Of a DNA stretch of 64,000 nt, positions 1 to 8,730 are shown in pieces. The DNA lies in the NCBI RefSeq assembly GCF_023078835.1, contig NZ_CP090898.1, positions 1,180,045 to 1,244,044 of the forward strand, in the 5' to 3' direction. Both the position numbers and the translations under genes were made by a program. Numbering within the stretch: position 1 is the first letter of the stretch; each line of letters starts with the position of its first letter. Below the pieces are notes generated by a model, which was not told the origin of the DNA, ran no database searches, and saw only the letters and a program-made list of their open reading frames with translations. This DNA comes from Synechococcus sp. NB0720_010. GTDB taxonomy: Bacteria > Cyanobacteriota > Cyanobacteriia > PCC-6307 > Cyanobiaceae.

Positions 1-958
1 TGGAGATCGCCGCACGGGCGATCTCCCAAGCGCGCTCGGCCTCGACGTAATCAATCGGCTGCTGCTGACCGCGCCAGACGATGGCGTCCCGGCCCGAGCG
101 CAGGTGATCCACCAGATGGGGGTAGCTCTCCCTTAGGGCCGCAATCGCCGCGTCCTCGGTGTAGCCGTTGCCCCCCTTGAGCCACTGCAGGATCAACACC
201 CTGTGGCTTTTGTCCTGGGAGATGCCGCGGCCAATGGCCTGCAGGGCCTTGCCCAGGGCACTGGTGGACTTGCCCTTGCCCTCGCCGGTGTAGACCTCAA
301 CCCCCTCGAGGCCCGCCAAGACCGGCTCACCGGTTTGCTCCTCGAAGGCCGGGGTATCGGGGCGCCGGTGGGCGCGCATCTCCGAGTGGAGGTCGGCAAT
401 CTGTACCAAGGATCGAGGAGCGCCCCGACCGGTGACGATCACCTCCATGCCCGCGGGCTTGGCCGAGAGGGTGCGCACCACCTCCTCGGCATCCAACAAG
501 CCGAGATCCAGCACGGGGTTGAGCTCATCGAGCACCACCACCGAATAGAGCTCGCTGGCGATGGCCCCCTTGGCGATGGTCCAACCCCGCTGGGCCTCTT
601 GCACGTCCACGCGGGTGACCTCATCGGCGCCAAAAAATTCGCCGCGGCCGGTGCGGACCTGGTCGATCAGATGGGGGAAACCCTGCTGCAGCGCTTCGAT
701 CGCCGCGTCTTCGTCGTAGGAGCGACCGGGCCCCTTCAGAAAACGCAGCAAGAGCACCCGGGTCTGCTTCTGCTCGCAGATGCCCAAGCCAATGGTCCGC
801 AGGACGACCCCGAGGGCCGCCTGACTTTTGCCTTTGCCTTCGCCGTCGTAGACGTGAACCTGGCCGCGACTGCGCTCGCTGCCATCGGCGGCGGTTCGGA
901 TCCCAATGCCGCGTCCGGTGCTGCGACTAGTGCTGGCAGAGGTTGCCTGCGGAGCCAT
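1..958 (-). CDS. Tandem-domain cob(I)yrinic acid a,c-diamide adenosyltransferase-like protein (3' end outside window)
   Basis: The frame stays open from an ATG at 958 to the window edge, giving at least 319 residues. Two copies of a CobO/BtuR-type P-loop domain are visible. Each begins with the same Walker A, GEGKGKS, preceded by VHVYD or VEVYT and followed by an ALG..L..IG.G helix. The first copy (about residues 35-210) also has the Walker-B-like VVVLDELNPVLD and ends with VIVTGRGAP; the second starts near residue 239 and is cut off. The family transfers the adenosyl group of ATP to reduced corrinoids in cobalamin synthesis, in the cytoplasm. A usual CobO is a single domain of about 200 residues, so the duplication is notable. 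A GC-rich start region faces larE. Family is clear; whether both domains are active is unknown. Confidence 0.85.
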   Translation of the reverse strand, partial: MAPQATSASTSRSTGRGIGIRTAADGSERSRGQVHVYDGEGKGKSQAALGVVLRTIGLGICEQKQTRVLLLRFLKGPGRSYDEDAAIEALQQGFPHLIDQVRTGRGEFFGADEVTRVDVQEAQRGWTIAKGAIASELYSVVVLDELNPVLDLGLLDAEEVVRTLSAKPAGMEVIVTGRGAPRSLVQIADLHSEMRAHRRPDTPAFEEQTGEPVLAGLEGVEVYTGEGKGKSTSALGKALQAIGRGISQDKSHRVLILQWLKGGNGYTEDAAIAALRESYPHLVDHLRSGRDAIVWRGQQQPIDYVEAERAWEIARAAIS

Positions 959-996
959 CGACGAGCCTCTTACCGTTGGATCCTAACGAGAGTGTT

Positions 997-1854
997 TTGA
1001 AGCCAGGGCACCCCATCGTTGAACAACTGGAGCCTCCCTTGGTGGAGGCCCTCGGGGCCCTGCGGCAGCGCATTGCGTCGCTTCCGGCGGCCATCGTCGC
1101 CTACTCCGGCGGAGTCGACAGTGCCTTGGTGGCCGCCATCGCAGCTGAACAGCTGGGCGATCGCGCCCTGGCGGTCACCGGCATCTCACCGGCCTTGGCG
1201 CCCCACCTCCGAGCAGAAGCGCAGCAGCAGGCGGCCTGGATGGGCATCCAGCAGCAGGAACTGCCCACGGCCGAGTTGAACGATCCGGCCTACAGCAGCA
1301 ACCCAGAGAACCGCTGCTACGCCTGCAAGCGGGAACTCCACAGCGTGATCGCTGAACTGGTCGGCCAACTCGACGAGCAATGGCGCGGTGCCAGCGTTCT
1401 CGATGGCGTGAACCGCGACGACCTCGGCGACCATCGCCCCGGCATCGAAGCGGCGCGGGAGCGGGGGGTCTCATCGCCCCTGGCGGAACTGCAGATCGAC
1501 AAAGCCGGGGTGCGTGCCCTCTCGCGGGCCCTGGGATTCCCCTGGTGGGACAAGCCCGCTCAACCCTGCCTGGCCTCACGTTTTCCCTACGGCGAAGGCA
1601 TCAACGCTGAGCGACTGCAGCGGGTGGGGGCCGCCGAAGCCTGGCTGCGGCAGAGCGGATTTCAGGAACTGCGGGTGCGCAGCCAGGGGGAAACGGCCCG
1701 CATCGAGGTGCCCCCCTCAGCCCTGCAACGCCTGGTGGAGGAGCCCACCCGCACTGCCGTTGTGGAGGCCCTGCTGGGCCTGGGCTTCAGCGCCGTCAGC
1801 CTGGATCTTGAGGGCTTGGTGAGCGGAAAGCTCAACCGGGCCCTCAAGCGCTGA
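997..1854 (+). CDS. larE: LarE-like ATP-dependent sacrificial sulfur transferase (PP-loop)
   Basis: The PP-loop motif YSGGVDSALVAAIAAEQLG near the N-terminus marks the ATP pyrophosphatase fold of the ExsB/LarE group. The LarE signature regions follow: NRCYACKRELH and QPCLASRFPYGEG. The Cys in the CLASR segment matches the position of the sacrificial cysteine of LarE, and the CYAC pair matches cluster-binding variants. LarE supplies sulfur for the nickel-pincer cofactor of lactate racemase; cyanobacterial targets are less clear. No ATG is available: I chose TTG at 997 (285 residues), which avoids overlapping the divergent CobO start, but TTG at 943 is possible. No larB or larC lies beside it. 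Its 3' end overlaps the convergent small gene by 11 bp. Confidence 0.8.
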   Translation: MKPGHPIVEQLEPPLVEALGALRQRIASLPAAIVAYSGGVDSALVAAIAAEQLGDRALAVTGISPALAPHLRAEAQQQAAWMGIQQQELPTAELNDPAYSSNPENRCYACKRELHSVIAELVGQLDEQWRGASVLDGVNRDDLGDHRPGIEAARERGVSSPLAELQIDKAGVRALSRALGFPWWDKPAQPCLASRFPYGEGINAERLQRVGAAEAWLRQSGFQELRVRSQGETARIEVPPSALQRLVEEPTRTAVVEALLGLGFSAVSLDLEGLVSGKLNRALKR

Positions 1855-2113
1855 GCAACTCCTCAATCAGATCTGCCTTGCGCAGGCGGCTCACTCCGGA
1901 GAGCCCCCGGGCACGGGCCAGCTGCTGCAGTTGCACCACCGTCTGGCCCTCCAACTGGGTGCGCGGGGAGGGACGGTGGTCAAGCTTCGGTGGCGCGGGG
2001 GGAGCGGCGAGCGCCTGATCTGCGGCGGCGGGGACCCGGGAGGCCAGGGTCAACAGCGCCAAGCTGCCGCCGGTGATCAGCGCCGCCTCGATGGCAAAGG
2101 TGATCTCCTGCAT
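1844..2113 (-). CDS. Small membrane-anchored protein with Rho-N/SAP-like C-terminus
   Basis: An 89-residue protein if started at the ATG giving MQEITFAIEAALITGG. A longer start is possible but would reach toward the speD terminator. Residues about 5-25 are hydrophobic and could form one membrane helix or an uncleaved signal. A Pro/Ala-rich linker follows. The C-terminal 35 residues (VVQLQQLARARGLSGVSRL, then RKADLIEELLSA) have the helix-extended-helix pattern of Rho-N/SAP/HeH nucleic-acid-binding modules. The end overlaps the 3' end of larE. Function is unknown; the domain call rests on pattern only. Confidence 0.65.
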   Translation of the reverse strand: MQEITFAIEAALITGGSLALLTLASRVPAAADQALAAPPAPPKLDHRPSPRTQLEGQTVVQLQQLARARGLSGVSRLRKADLIEELLSA

Positions 2114-2182
2114 GGGGGGAGAGATCGAGATTGGCGGCATTACAGCCAATCCTTCCAAGAGACGCCACTGGTGCACGGGCAC

Positions 2183-2209
2183 AAAAAAGCCCCCCGCTGG
2201 CGGGAGGCT
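2183..2209 (-). terminator. Rho-independent terminator after speD
   Basis: Read on the minus strand, a near-perfect hairpin (AGCCTCCCGC / GCGGGGGGCT, one mismatch, 2-3 nt loop) is followed by a run of Ts. It lies 17 bp past the speD stop. Confidence 0.8.
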
Positions 2210-2225
2210 CGGTGTTCGATCGCAA

Positions 2226-2705
2226 TCAGGCTGCGATCAGATCGGGCTCACGCTCGGCGTCGGCCACAGCCTCAGGGGTCTCGCGGCGGAAGCTCTTGAG
2301 CTTGTAGTTACCTGCGTTGAGCTCTTCGCTCAGCACGATGCAGGCCCGCTCGGGCATGGTGTGGTCACCGCAGGTGAACACGTCCACAGCGGCGTAGCCC
2401 GACTCGGGCCACGTATGGATAGAGATATGGGATTCGGCCAGAAGGGCCAGCCCCGTCACACCCTGAGGTTGGAAGTGGTGGGTGATCAGATTGAGCAGGG
2501 TCGCGCCAGCACGCTTCGCAGCGGTGGTGAGGGCGTTCCTGATGAAAGCTTCGTCGTCGAGCTTGTCAGCGTCGCAGTTGTACAGCTCGAGGATGCAGTG
2601 TTTACCCACCATGTCGGTGGCACTGGGTGCTTGGGGGCTAGCGGAGAAGGTCTCAGCTCCAGTCCATCCCGGGTTGGGGTGGAGACAGGCTGCTTGGCTC
2701 ATCAA
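2226..2705 (-). CDS. speD: S-adenosylmethionine decarboxylase proenzyme
   Basis: 159 residues. The pyruvoyl-forming self-cleavage site is [14 protein letters not shown], with Glu91-Ser92 as the predicted cleavage pair and His97 in the active-site region. Downstream, [11 protein letters not shown] carries the conserved Cys, as in the short prokaryotic SpeD. The enzyme makes decarboxylated SAM, the aminopropyl donor for spermidine. The N-terminal 30 residues (before [11 protein letters not shown]) are an extension relative to short SpeD proteins, so a start at Met32 is also possible. It follows recF on the same strand and ends in its own terminator. Confidence 0.95.
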   Translation of the reverse strand: MMSQAACLHPNPGWTGAETFSASPQAPSATDMVGKHCILELYNCDADKLDDEAFIRNALTTAAKRAGATLLNLITHHFQPQGVTGLALLAESHISIHTWPESGYAAVDVFTCGDHTMPERACIVLSEELNAGNYKLKSFRRETPEAVADAEREPDLIAA

Positions 2706-2728
2706 CGTGAGGCAAAGAGTTCAAGACT

Positions 2729-3907
2729 TTACTGGCCAGGGAGCACCATTCCTGCCTCAACGGTGACCACCTGAGAACCCTGATGCCAACCGCCGTTAAA
2801 GGCCCCCAGGTGGGTCGCGCTCACCAGGCACTGATGCCCCTGGCCCACGGCCTCCAGCAACAGCTCTTGCCGCCCGGGATCGAGCTCCGCCAAGACGTCA
2901 TCCAGCAGCAGCAGTGGTGGCTCGCCCCAGAGTTGATGCACCAGCTCGAGCTCCGCCAGCTTCAAGGCCAGGACCAGGGTGCGCTGCTGTCCCGCTGATC
3001 CATAGCGGCGGGCCGGCTGGCCGCCCAGCTCCATCGCCACCTCATCGCGATGGGGGCCGACGCTGCACTGGCCCAGTCGCAACTCCTGGGGGCGCTGCAG
3101 CAGCAACTGCTCCGCCAGGGCATCCCGCCAGGGGGCTTCCGCCTCCTCACCCTCGAGCTGACTGCCGGGGCAGTAGCGCAGACCCAAGAGTTCACGGCCA
3201 TCGCTGAGGCGGTGCTGCCAAGCCTGGGCCAGGGGTTCCAGCCGCCGCAGCGCCCGCAGCCGCCGGCGGTGCAGCCGGGTTCCGATCAAGGCCATCTGCT
3301 GATCAAAGGCATCCAGCAGACCCTCAAGCTGGGCCTGGGGGAATCCCCGCCGCAGCAGCTGGGAGCGCTGACGCAGCAGGCGGCCGTAGCGACTGAGCAA
3401 CTCGGCATAGACGGGCTCGAGCTGCAGCACCACTCGATCCAGCCACTGCCGGCGCAGGGCAGGCTCACCGCGCACGAGCTCCAGGTCCAGGGCGCTGAAA
3501 CCGACGCAGCGCAGGGGACCAATCAACTCGTGCTGACGCTCCAGCACCTTGCCGTTCCGGCGGGCCTGCCGCCCCCCCTGCCGGCGCAATTCCAACTCCA
3601 GGCGATCGCCGCCGTCACAGTCGGCGGCGATCAACCCCTGCCGCTCCCCCTGCTGAATCAAATCCCGGTCGCTGCTGCAGCGGTGGGAGCGAAGACTGCC
3701 GAGCAGCTCGACTGCCTCCAGCAGGTTGGATTTGCCCTCCCCATTGCGGCCAATCACCAGCAATCGCGGGGCCTCGAGGGTGAGGCTCAGCGCTCCGTAA
3801 TTACGGAACTGACGCAGCTCCAGGCGGTGCAGCCGAATGGGTCTCTGGGGCCGTCTGACCAGTAAGGTAAGGCGGTGACGGTGGTCTGCTGCCTGCACAC
3901 GACCCAT
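2729..3907 (-). CDS. recF: DNA replication and repair protein RecF
   Basis: 392 residues from the ATG. The N-terminal [14 protein letters not shown] followed by the Walker [20 protein letters not shown] is typical of RecF. The C-terminal half has the ABC-type signature and Walker B region ([22 protein letters not shown], here spanning residues around 305-325, then [12 protein letters not shown]), and a late SATH motif. RecF loads RecA at gaps through RecOR. Homologs usually begin directly at the RLHRLEL segment; the first 25 residues here may be untranslated, but I see no better start than ATG 3907 or the GTG three codons on. Upstream is tRNA-Arg on the opposite strand. Confidence 0.93.
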   Translation of the reverse strand: MGRVQAADHRHRLTLLVRRPQRPIRLHRLELRQFRNYGALSLTLEAPRLLVIGRNGEGKSNLLEAVELLGSLRSHRCSSDRDLIQQGERQGLIAADCDGGDRLELELRRQGGRQARRNGKVLERQHELIGPLRCVGFSALDLELVRGEPALRRQWLDRVVLQLEPVYAELLSRYGRLLRQRSQLLRRGFPQAQLEGLLDAFDQQMALIGTRLHRRRLRALRRLEPLAQAWQHRLSDGRELLGLRYCPGSQLEGEEAEAPWRDALAEQLLLQRPQELRLGQCSVGPHRDEVAMELGGQPARRYGSAGQQRTLVLALKLAELELVHQLWGEPPLLLLDDVLAELDPGRQELLLEAVGQGHQCLVSATHLGAFNGGWHQGSQVVTVEAGMVLPGQ

Positions 3908-3936
3908 CTGAGCAACAGATCTTGCTCAGGCCGCAT

Positions 3937-4010
3937 GGGCATGTAGCTCAGTTGGATAGAGCATCAGATTCCGGTTCTGAGGGTCGGGGGTTCGAGTCCC
4001 TCCATGCTCG
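3937..4010 (+). tRNA. tRNA-Arg (anticodon CCG)
   Basis: A 74-nt cloverleaf. The acceptor stem GGGCATG pairs with CATGCTC, with discriminator G. The anticodon stem TCAGA/TCTGA encloses loop TTCCGGT, giving anticodon CCG for codon CGG. The T-loop TTCGAGT is present, and CCA is not encoded. Confidence 0.96.
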
Positions 4011-4040
4011 TGATCAGGTCCTAGACCCGTCACCGACATC

Positions 4041-4064
4041 ACCCCGCTGAGGCGGGGTTTTTTT
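4041..4064 (+). terminator. Terminator after tRNA-Arg
   Basis: Hairpin CCCCGC-TGAG-GCGGGG followed by seven Ts, about 30 bp past the tRNA. Confidence 0.85.
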
Positions 4065-4069
4065 GTGGC

Positions 4070-4537
4070 CTAGAGGCGCAGACCCATGGCCCGAATACCG
4101 CCGGGGTCCACGACAAATCCGTTTTGCTTGAGCGCCTCGAGGGCCACGCTGGGGGCCGCCACCGAAATGCTGCATCCGGGCAATTCGCGCCGTAGACGCG
4201 CCATGGCGGCATGGACGATCACCCGAAGCACCTGGGCCTGCTCAGGGTCTTGTGGATCCGCTGAGAGATCCCAAAGATTGGCATTGAGGGCCAGGTCGCT
4301 GGTCGCTCGCACAAAACCGACCAAGACACCAGTGGCATTGCGCACGCTGAACTGCCAGGCGCTGCGGGAGAGGGCCTGCTCGAGCCGCTCCTCCAGCCGC
4401 TGGGGATCCCCGCACTGCACGAGCAGTCGGTTGAGTTCTGCCCCACTGGGGGACTGCTGACCCTCAAGGCTGTAGCCCAGGGGCAACGCCGGCGGCTGGG
4501 GCTGCGAGCGGAAGGGGATCAGAAGCGAATCAAGCAA
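4070..4537 (-). CDS. GNAT-like N-acetyltransferase domain protein
   Basis: 155 residues. The central stretch FSVRNATGVLVGFVRATSD, followed by a helix-rich segment (QVLRVIVHAAMARLRRELPG) and a C-terminal ALEALKQNGFV, resembles the beta4, alpha3 and beta5-alpha4 elements of GNAT folds. The classic R/QxxGxG/A acetyl-CoA loop is not obvious, so activity is uncertain. It begins 12 bp after ppc on the same strand and probably shares that transcript. The substrate cannot be predicted. Confidence 0.65.
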   Translation of the reverse strand: MLDSLLIPFRSQPQPPALPLGYSLEGQQSPSGAELNRLLVQCGDPQRLEERLEQALSRSAWQFSVRNATGVLVGFVRATSDLALNANLWDLSADPQDPEQAQVLRVIVHAAMARLRRELPGCSISVAAPSVALEALKQNGFVVDPGGIRAMGLRL

Positions 4538-4549
4538 GGCCGCCGCGCC

Positions 4550-7500
4550 TCAACCGGTATTGCGCATGCCCGCGGCAATGCCATTGATCGTCAACAACGC
4601 GCCGCGCAGCAGCTCACTGCGGCTGTAGGTCCGGCCGTCGTCGCGAGTCGCCTCTTCGCTCATGGGCGGCTGGCGGTTCTGATCCCGCAGCCGCCGCAAC
4701 AGGGCCACCTGCAGGAATCCCAGCGGGATGATCGTGCGGTTGCGCAGCTCAACCGAGAGCTGCAGGGCCGGATCCCCATCGAGCAGACGCTCATGGCCGG
4801 TGATGGCCAGGACCAGATCCCGCGTGAGCACAAACTCGCGGGCAATCACCGCGAAGATCTCCTCAAAGGCCTCGCGGGACTCCGGGCGTCCCAGGGACTG
4901 GACGTAGTGGTGGGCCAGATCCAGGTCGACCTTGGAGAGGGTCATCTCCACCTTCGAGATCAGCATCCGGAAGAAGGGCCAGCGCTGATAGAGCTGCTGG
5001 AACAACTCCATCTGACCGGGGTCCCCGCTGAGTTCCTCCTGCAGGGCCGTGCCCACGCCGAACCAACTAGGCAGGAGGAAGCGGCTCTGGGTCCAACCAA
5101 ACACCCAGGGGATGGCGCGCAGGCTGGAGAGATCCTTGGCACCGCTCTTGCGCCGGGCAGGACGGCTAGAGATCTGCAATTTGCTGATCTCTTCGATCGG
5201 GGTGCACTGCTGGAAGAAGCCGACCAGATCAGGGTTGTCGTGGACGAGGGAGCGGTAGTGGCTGCGGGAGCGAGCTGCCAGCCGAACCATCAGTTCATTC
5301 CAGTCCGGCGTGTCATCCACGTGGCTGGTGACCAGACTGTTCTGAATCACCGCGGTGGTAACCGTCTCCAGGTTGTAGAGCGCCAGCTCCGGCAAGGAGT
5401 ACTTGGAGGCCAAGACCTCCCCTTGCTCGGTGATCTTGATGCGGCCATTCAGGGTGCCGCTGGGTTGCGCCAGGATCGCCTGGTAGGCCGGACCACCGCC
5501 CCGTCCCACGGAGCCGCCGCGGCCGTGGAAGAGGCGCAGGCAGACGTCATGGCGTCTCGCCAACTGCTGCAGAGCGATTTGGGCCTGGTGGATCTCCCAG
5601 TTACTGGAGAGGAAGCCGGAGTCTTTGTTGCTGTCGGAGTAGCCGAGCATCAGCTCCTGCAGCGGCCGCCCGTTGGGGCTGGAACTGGCTATCAGCTGGC
5701 GATAGAAGTCCTCGCTAAACAGCCGCTCCATCACGCCAGGAGCAGCCTTGAGATCCTCCACCGTTTCAAACAGGGGGATCACCAAGAGGTCGGAGCGCTG
5801 GGCGGTCGGATCCACCAGGCCGGCCTCCTTGGCCAGCAACAACACCTCGAGCAGATCCGACACCGTGTGACTCATCGAGATCACGTAGGTGCGGCAGATG
5901 CGGGAGCCGAACTCCTGCTGCAGCCGTTTGACGACGCGCAGAACATCAAAGGTTTCAGCCGTCAGGGGGCTCCACTTAACGGCCGCAGGAATGAGCGGAC
6001 GGCGGGTCTGCAGCTCAGACATCAACCAGCTGATCCGCTGCTCCTCGTCCATCTCCCCATAGGGAGTGGGCATCTGCAGGTAGCGGGTCAGCTCATCGAG
6101 GGCATCGCTGTGACGGGTGCTCTCCTGGCGGATATCGAGGCTGGCCAGGCAGAACGCGAAGGTGTGGACCTGGGCGATCAGGTTGTCCAGGGGCTCACAG
6201 CTCAAGCCGCTGCCCTGCAGGCTTTCGTTGATCAGCTCCAGATCGGTGCGGAACTCATCGACCGTTCCGTAGTGCAGCTCCGGTGCGGGGGGAGCAGGCA
6301 TGGCGCCCTGATTGCCAAAGTCGGGCTGGGCCGGCCGCGGTTCGTGGGGTGCATCCCAGCCGGCAGCCGCCTGCTGCTGGTTGCGTGCCAAGGTCAGCCG
6401 CAGCCGCTCAATGACGTAGCTGATTTTGAGACGATAGGGCTCCAACCGGTAGCGGGCCGCCCGCTCTTCGTAGACCTCCGGGAAGCGAAGGCGGTCCATC
6501 TCGAGGGACTCGAGCAGGGGAGCGCTGACCTGGCTCCACTGCATCGAAATACTCAGCTGATCGCGGAGGTCCTCCACCGCAGCCAAGTAGCGATCGAGCA
6601 TCAGCTGACGCTGATAAGACGCCGTCCGCCAGGTGATGTCCGGGGTGACCGAGGGGTTGCCGTCGCGGTCGGATCCAACCCAAGAGCCAAAGGTGCAGAA
6701 GGCGTCGCTCGGGGGCAGAACATCGGGGTAGTTGGCACCCAGGGCCGTGCGAATCCGCTGGCGCAGCTGGGGCATCGCCTCAAACAGCACCTGCTGGAAG
6801 TAGTGCAGGGCGTAATCGACCTCATCGAGGACGGAGGGCTTGAACTGGTGCAGCTCGTCGGTGCGCCACCAGAGGCGGATTTCCTCCTCCAACTGCTGAC
6901 GGAGGTTGTCCCGTTCCTCGGGATGCAGCAGCTGACTCTTCTGGAGCTGTTGGATCAGGGAGGCCACCCGGCGCTGCTTGTGGCGCACGGTGTGACGAAC
7001 GATCTCCGTGGGGTGGGCGGTGAACACCAGCCGGATATCGAGCTCCTGCAGCAGCTGCTCGATCTGGGCCGGAGGAACGCCAAGGCCCCGCAGCCGGGTG
7101 AAGAGCTCTCGGAAGGTCGCGGGCGAACTCTGGCTCGCCAGGGGCGGAACAAAGGGATCGCTCAGCTCTTCAGCGTGGTGGGGCCGAAGGCTGGCGAGAT
7201 AGCTGTCCTCCTCGATGTGCTGCTCAAGGATGTTGACCAGCTGGAAATAGAGGGAAAAGGAGCGAGCGGCAGCAATGGCTTCAGCCAGATCCATGTCGCG
7301 GATCAGCTGCACGATCTCCTCGGTCGCCGCCTCGGATGCCTGGTCGGGAGCGCCGCCGTCGATGCGGTTGCTCAACGCTTTCATCCGCAGCAACCGTTCC
7401 GCCTGGGGGGCAGGACATTCACTGCGCAGCACCGTCTGCCAGAGGTCCTCCACCAGCTCCAACCGATCGCCAAGGAGTCGGGTGACCCGAGGCTCAGCCG

Positions 7501-7576
7501 CAGGAGCAGAGGCTTCAGTTGCGGCGAGGGTGGGCCCCATAGAGGCGGTTTCGGCAGGGGTGCGCTGCATGATCAT
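4550..7576 (-). CDS. ppc: Phosphoenolpyruvate carboxylase
   Basis: 1008 residues from an ATG that overlaps the gshA stop as ATGA; a longer upstream reading exists but would run into gshA. Catalytic landmarks are intact: [13 protein letters not shown] with the essential His near residue 188, [12 protein letters not shown] near 300, [11 protein letters not shown] near 643, the Gly-rich loop [14 protein letters not shown] near 685, and the C-terminal GMRNTG. The enzyme adds bicarbonate to PEP to give oxaloacetate, the main anaplerotic step in cyanobacteria. A Pro/Ala-rich insert near residues 410-440 ([20 protein letters not shown]) is a lineage-type loop. The gene is the third member of trpE-gshA-ppc. 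Confidence 0.98.
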   Translation of the reverse strand: MIMQRTPAETASMGPTLAATEASAPAAEPRVTRLLGDRLELVEDLWQTVLRSECPAPQAERLLRMKALSNRIDGGAPDQASEAATEEIVQLIRDMDLAEAIAAARSFSLYFQLVNILEQHIEEDSYLASLRPHHAEELSDPFVPPLASQSSPATFRELFTRLRGLGVPPAQIEQLLQELDIRLVFTAHPTEIVRHTVRHKQRRVASLIQQLQKSQLLHPEERDNLRQQLEEEIRLWWRTDELHQFKPSVLDEVDYALHYFQQVLFEAMPQLRQRIRTALGANYPDVLPPSDAFCTFGSWVGSDRDGNPSVTPDITWRTASYQRQLMLDRYLAAVEDLRDQLSISMQWSQVSAPLLESLEMDRLRFPEVYEERAARYRLEPYRLKISYVIERLRLTLARNQQQAAAGWDAPHEPRPAQPDFGNQGAMPAPPAPELHYGTVDEFRTDLELINESLQGSGLSCEPLDNLIAQVHTFAFCLASLDIRQESTRHSDALDELTRYLQMPTPYGEMDEEQRISWLMSELQTRRPLIPAAVKWSPLTAETFDVLRVVKRLQQEFGSRICRTYVISMSHTVSDLLEVLLLAKEAGLVDPTAQRSDLLVIPLFETVEDLKAAPGVMERLFSEDFYRQLIASSSPNGRPLQELMLGYSDSNKDSGFLSSNWEIHQAQIALQQLARRHDVCLRLFHGRGGSVGRGGGPAYQAILAQPSGTLNGRIKITEQGEVLASKYSLPELALYNLETVTTAVIQNSLVTSHVDDTPDWNELMVRLAARSRSHYRSLVHDNPDLVGFFQQCTPIEEISKLQISSRPARRKSGAKDLSSLRAIPWVFGWTQSRFLLPSWFGVGTALQEELSGDPGQMELFQQLYQRWPFFRMLISKVEMTLSKVDLDLAHHYVQSLGRPESREAFEEIFAVIAREFVLTRDLVLAITGHERLLDGDPALQLSVELRNRTIIPLGFLQVALLRRLRDQNRQPPMSEEATRDDGRTYSRSELLRGALLTINGIAAGMRNTG

Positions 7577-8730
7577 CCCAAAGTGCCTGCCTCGTTGATG
7601 GTGCTTTGCGCACCAAGACGGGTTTCCAACTGCTCGAGATCCGCTGCGGCCGAGGCAATCAGCTCTGCCACAGACACGCCCTGGGCATGGGCCTCCAGCC
7701 ATTGCATCGCCTGGTTGCCCTGGCTCAACACTTGCTGAAGGGGAAGCAGCAGCTCAGCCAGGCCCAGCTCCCCGGCCAGGGACTGCAGACCGGCGAGCTC
7801 AGCGGCAATCCATGCGCGGGCCGTGATCGGTGCACCATCACGCCAGTGGCGGAGTTCAGCGTCCAGGCTGCTGCGCGCCGCCGCCTGATCATTGGAATCA
7901 GCAAGGGCTGCCAGGGCTTGGGGATCCAAGTCACTGGCCTGCAGCGGGTCGCAGGCCGCAGGATCTCGGAGGAGTTGGTGAATGCGCAGCTCCACAAACG
8001 CCGTCAGGGCCAACAGCAACTGGGGATCCGCCACCAGGTCACAGATGCGAATCTCCAGGCGATTGAGGTCGTAGGGGCGCCGCTCACCGTTGGGGCGTAC
8101 GGAGGTCCAGAGATGGCGCACGTTTTGCATCGTGCCTAACTGCAGCTGCTCCTCCACCCAGTCGATGTAGTGCCCGTGGTTCAAGAACAGGGGCACCTGC
8201 TCAGGAGTTAGCGGGAACTGGAGCCAACGCTGGGAATGGGCGCCCGTGACCTGCCCATCGACGAAGGGCGAGCAGGCACTCAAGGCCAACAGCAAGGCCG
8301 CCTCACAACGCACCAGGCGGCAGGCCGCAAACAGCTGATCCGGATCGGTGAGCCCCAGGTTGATGTGGACACTGGCGGTCACGACCCGGGTGCCGTAGGT
8401 GGCCTCGATGTAGGCGTGATAAGGGTTCTTCGGGTCTGAGCGCTCAAAACGCTGGCTATCCCCGGTGCTCAAGGTGCTGCCAGGCAGCAGGGTCAGTCCC
8501 CGTTGGGCCAGCCAAGGGCGCAGCCGCCGCCGGGGCTCCAGCAGCAGGGCCAGCTGGGTGGCGTAGCTGGCCGCAGGGGGGGTGATGTATTCGAGATTGC
8601 GGCAATCCGGCTCGGTGACAAACCCCTCGAGGGCCGCCGCGACTTCAGCCGAACATCCCACCACCGTCCCGTCGGGACGGCCGGTGTAGAGCTCGACCTC
8701 AAAACCCTTGAGCAACAGAGGGCTGCTCAT
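7573..8730 (-). CDS. gshA: Glutamate-cysteine ligase, cyanobacterial type
   Basis: 385 residues from an ATG overlapping the trpE stop (ATGA). It begins [17 protein letters not shown] and contains the GCS2-like active-site stretches [21 protein letters not shown] and [11 protein letters not shown]. The family matches cyanobacterial GshA, which forms gamma-glutamylcysteine, the first step of glutathione synthesis. The stop overlaps the ppc start by 4 bp, so the three genes are probably translationally coupled. Linking tryptophan synthesis, glutathione and carbon entry in one operon has no obvious biochemical logic; it may simply be conserved order. Confidence 0.93.
   Translation of the reverse strand: MSSPLLLKGFEVELYTGRPDGTVVGCSAEVAAALEGFVTEPDCRNLEYITPPAASYATQLALLLEPRRRLRPWLAQRGLTLLPGSTLSTGDSQRFERSDPKNPYHAYIEATYGTRVVTASVHINLGLTDPDQLFAACRLVRCEAALLLALSACSPFVDGQVTGAHSQRWLQFPLTPEQVPLFLNHGHYIDWVEEQLQLGTMQNVRHLWTSVRPNGERRPYDLNRLEIRICDLVADPQLLLALTAFVELRIHQLLRDPAACDPLQASDLDPQALAALADSNDQAAARSSLDAELRHWRDGAPITARAWIAAELAGLQSLAGELGLAELLLPLQQVLSQGNQAMQWLEAHAQGVSVAELIASAAADLEQLETRLGAQSTINEAGTLG

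Noticed and set aside
4793-7738. A 981-codon plus-strand open frame opposite ppc
   Set aside because: It is the antisense of ppc in a GC-rich genome; composition is Gln/Leu/Val-rich without any family motif, while the minus frame is a complete PEP carboxylase.
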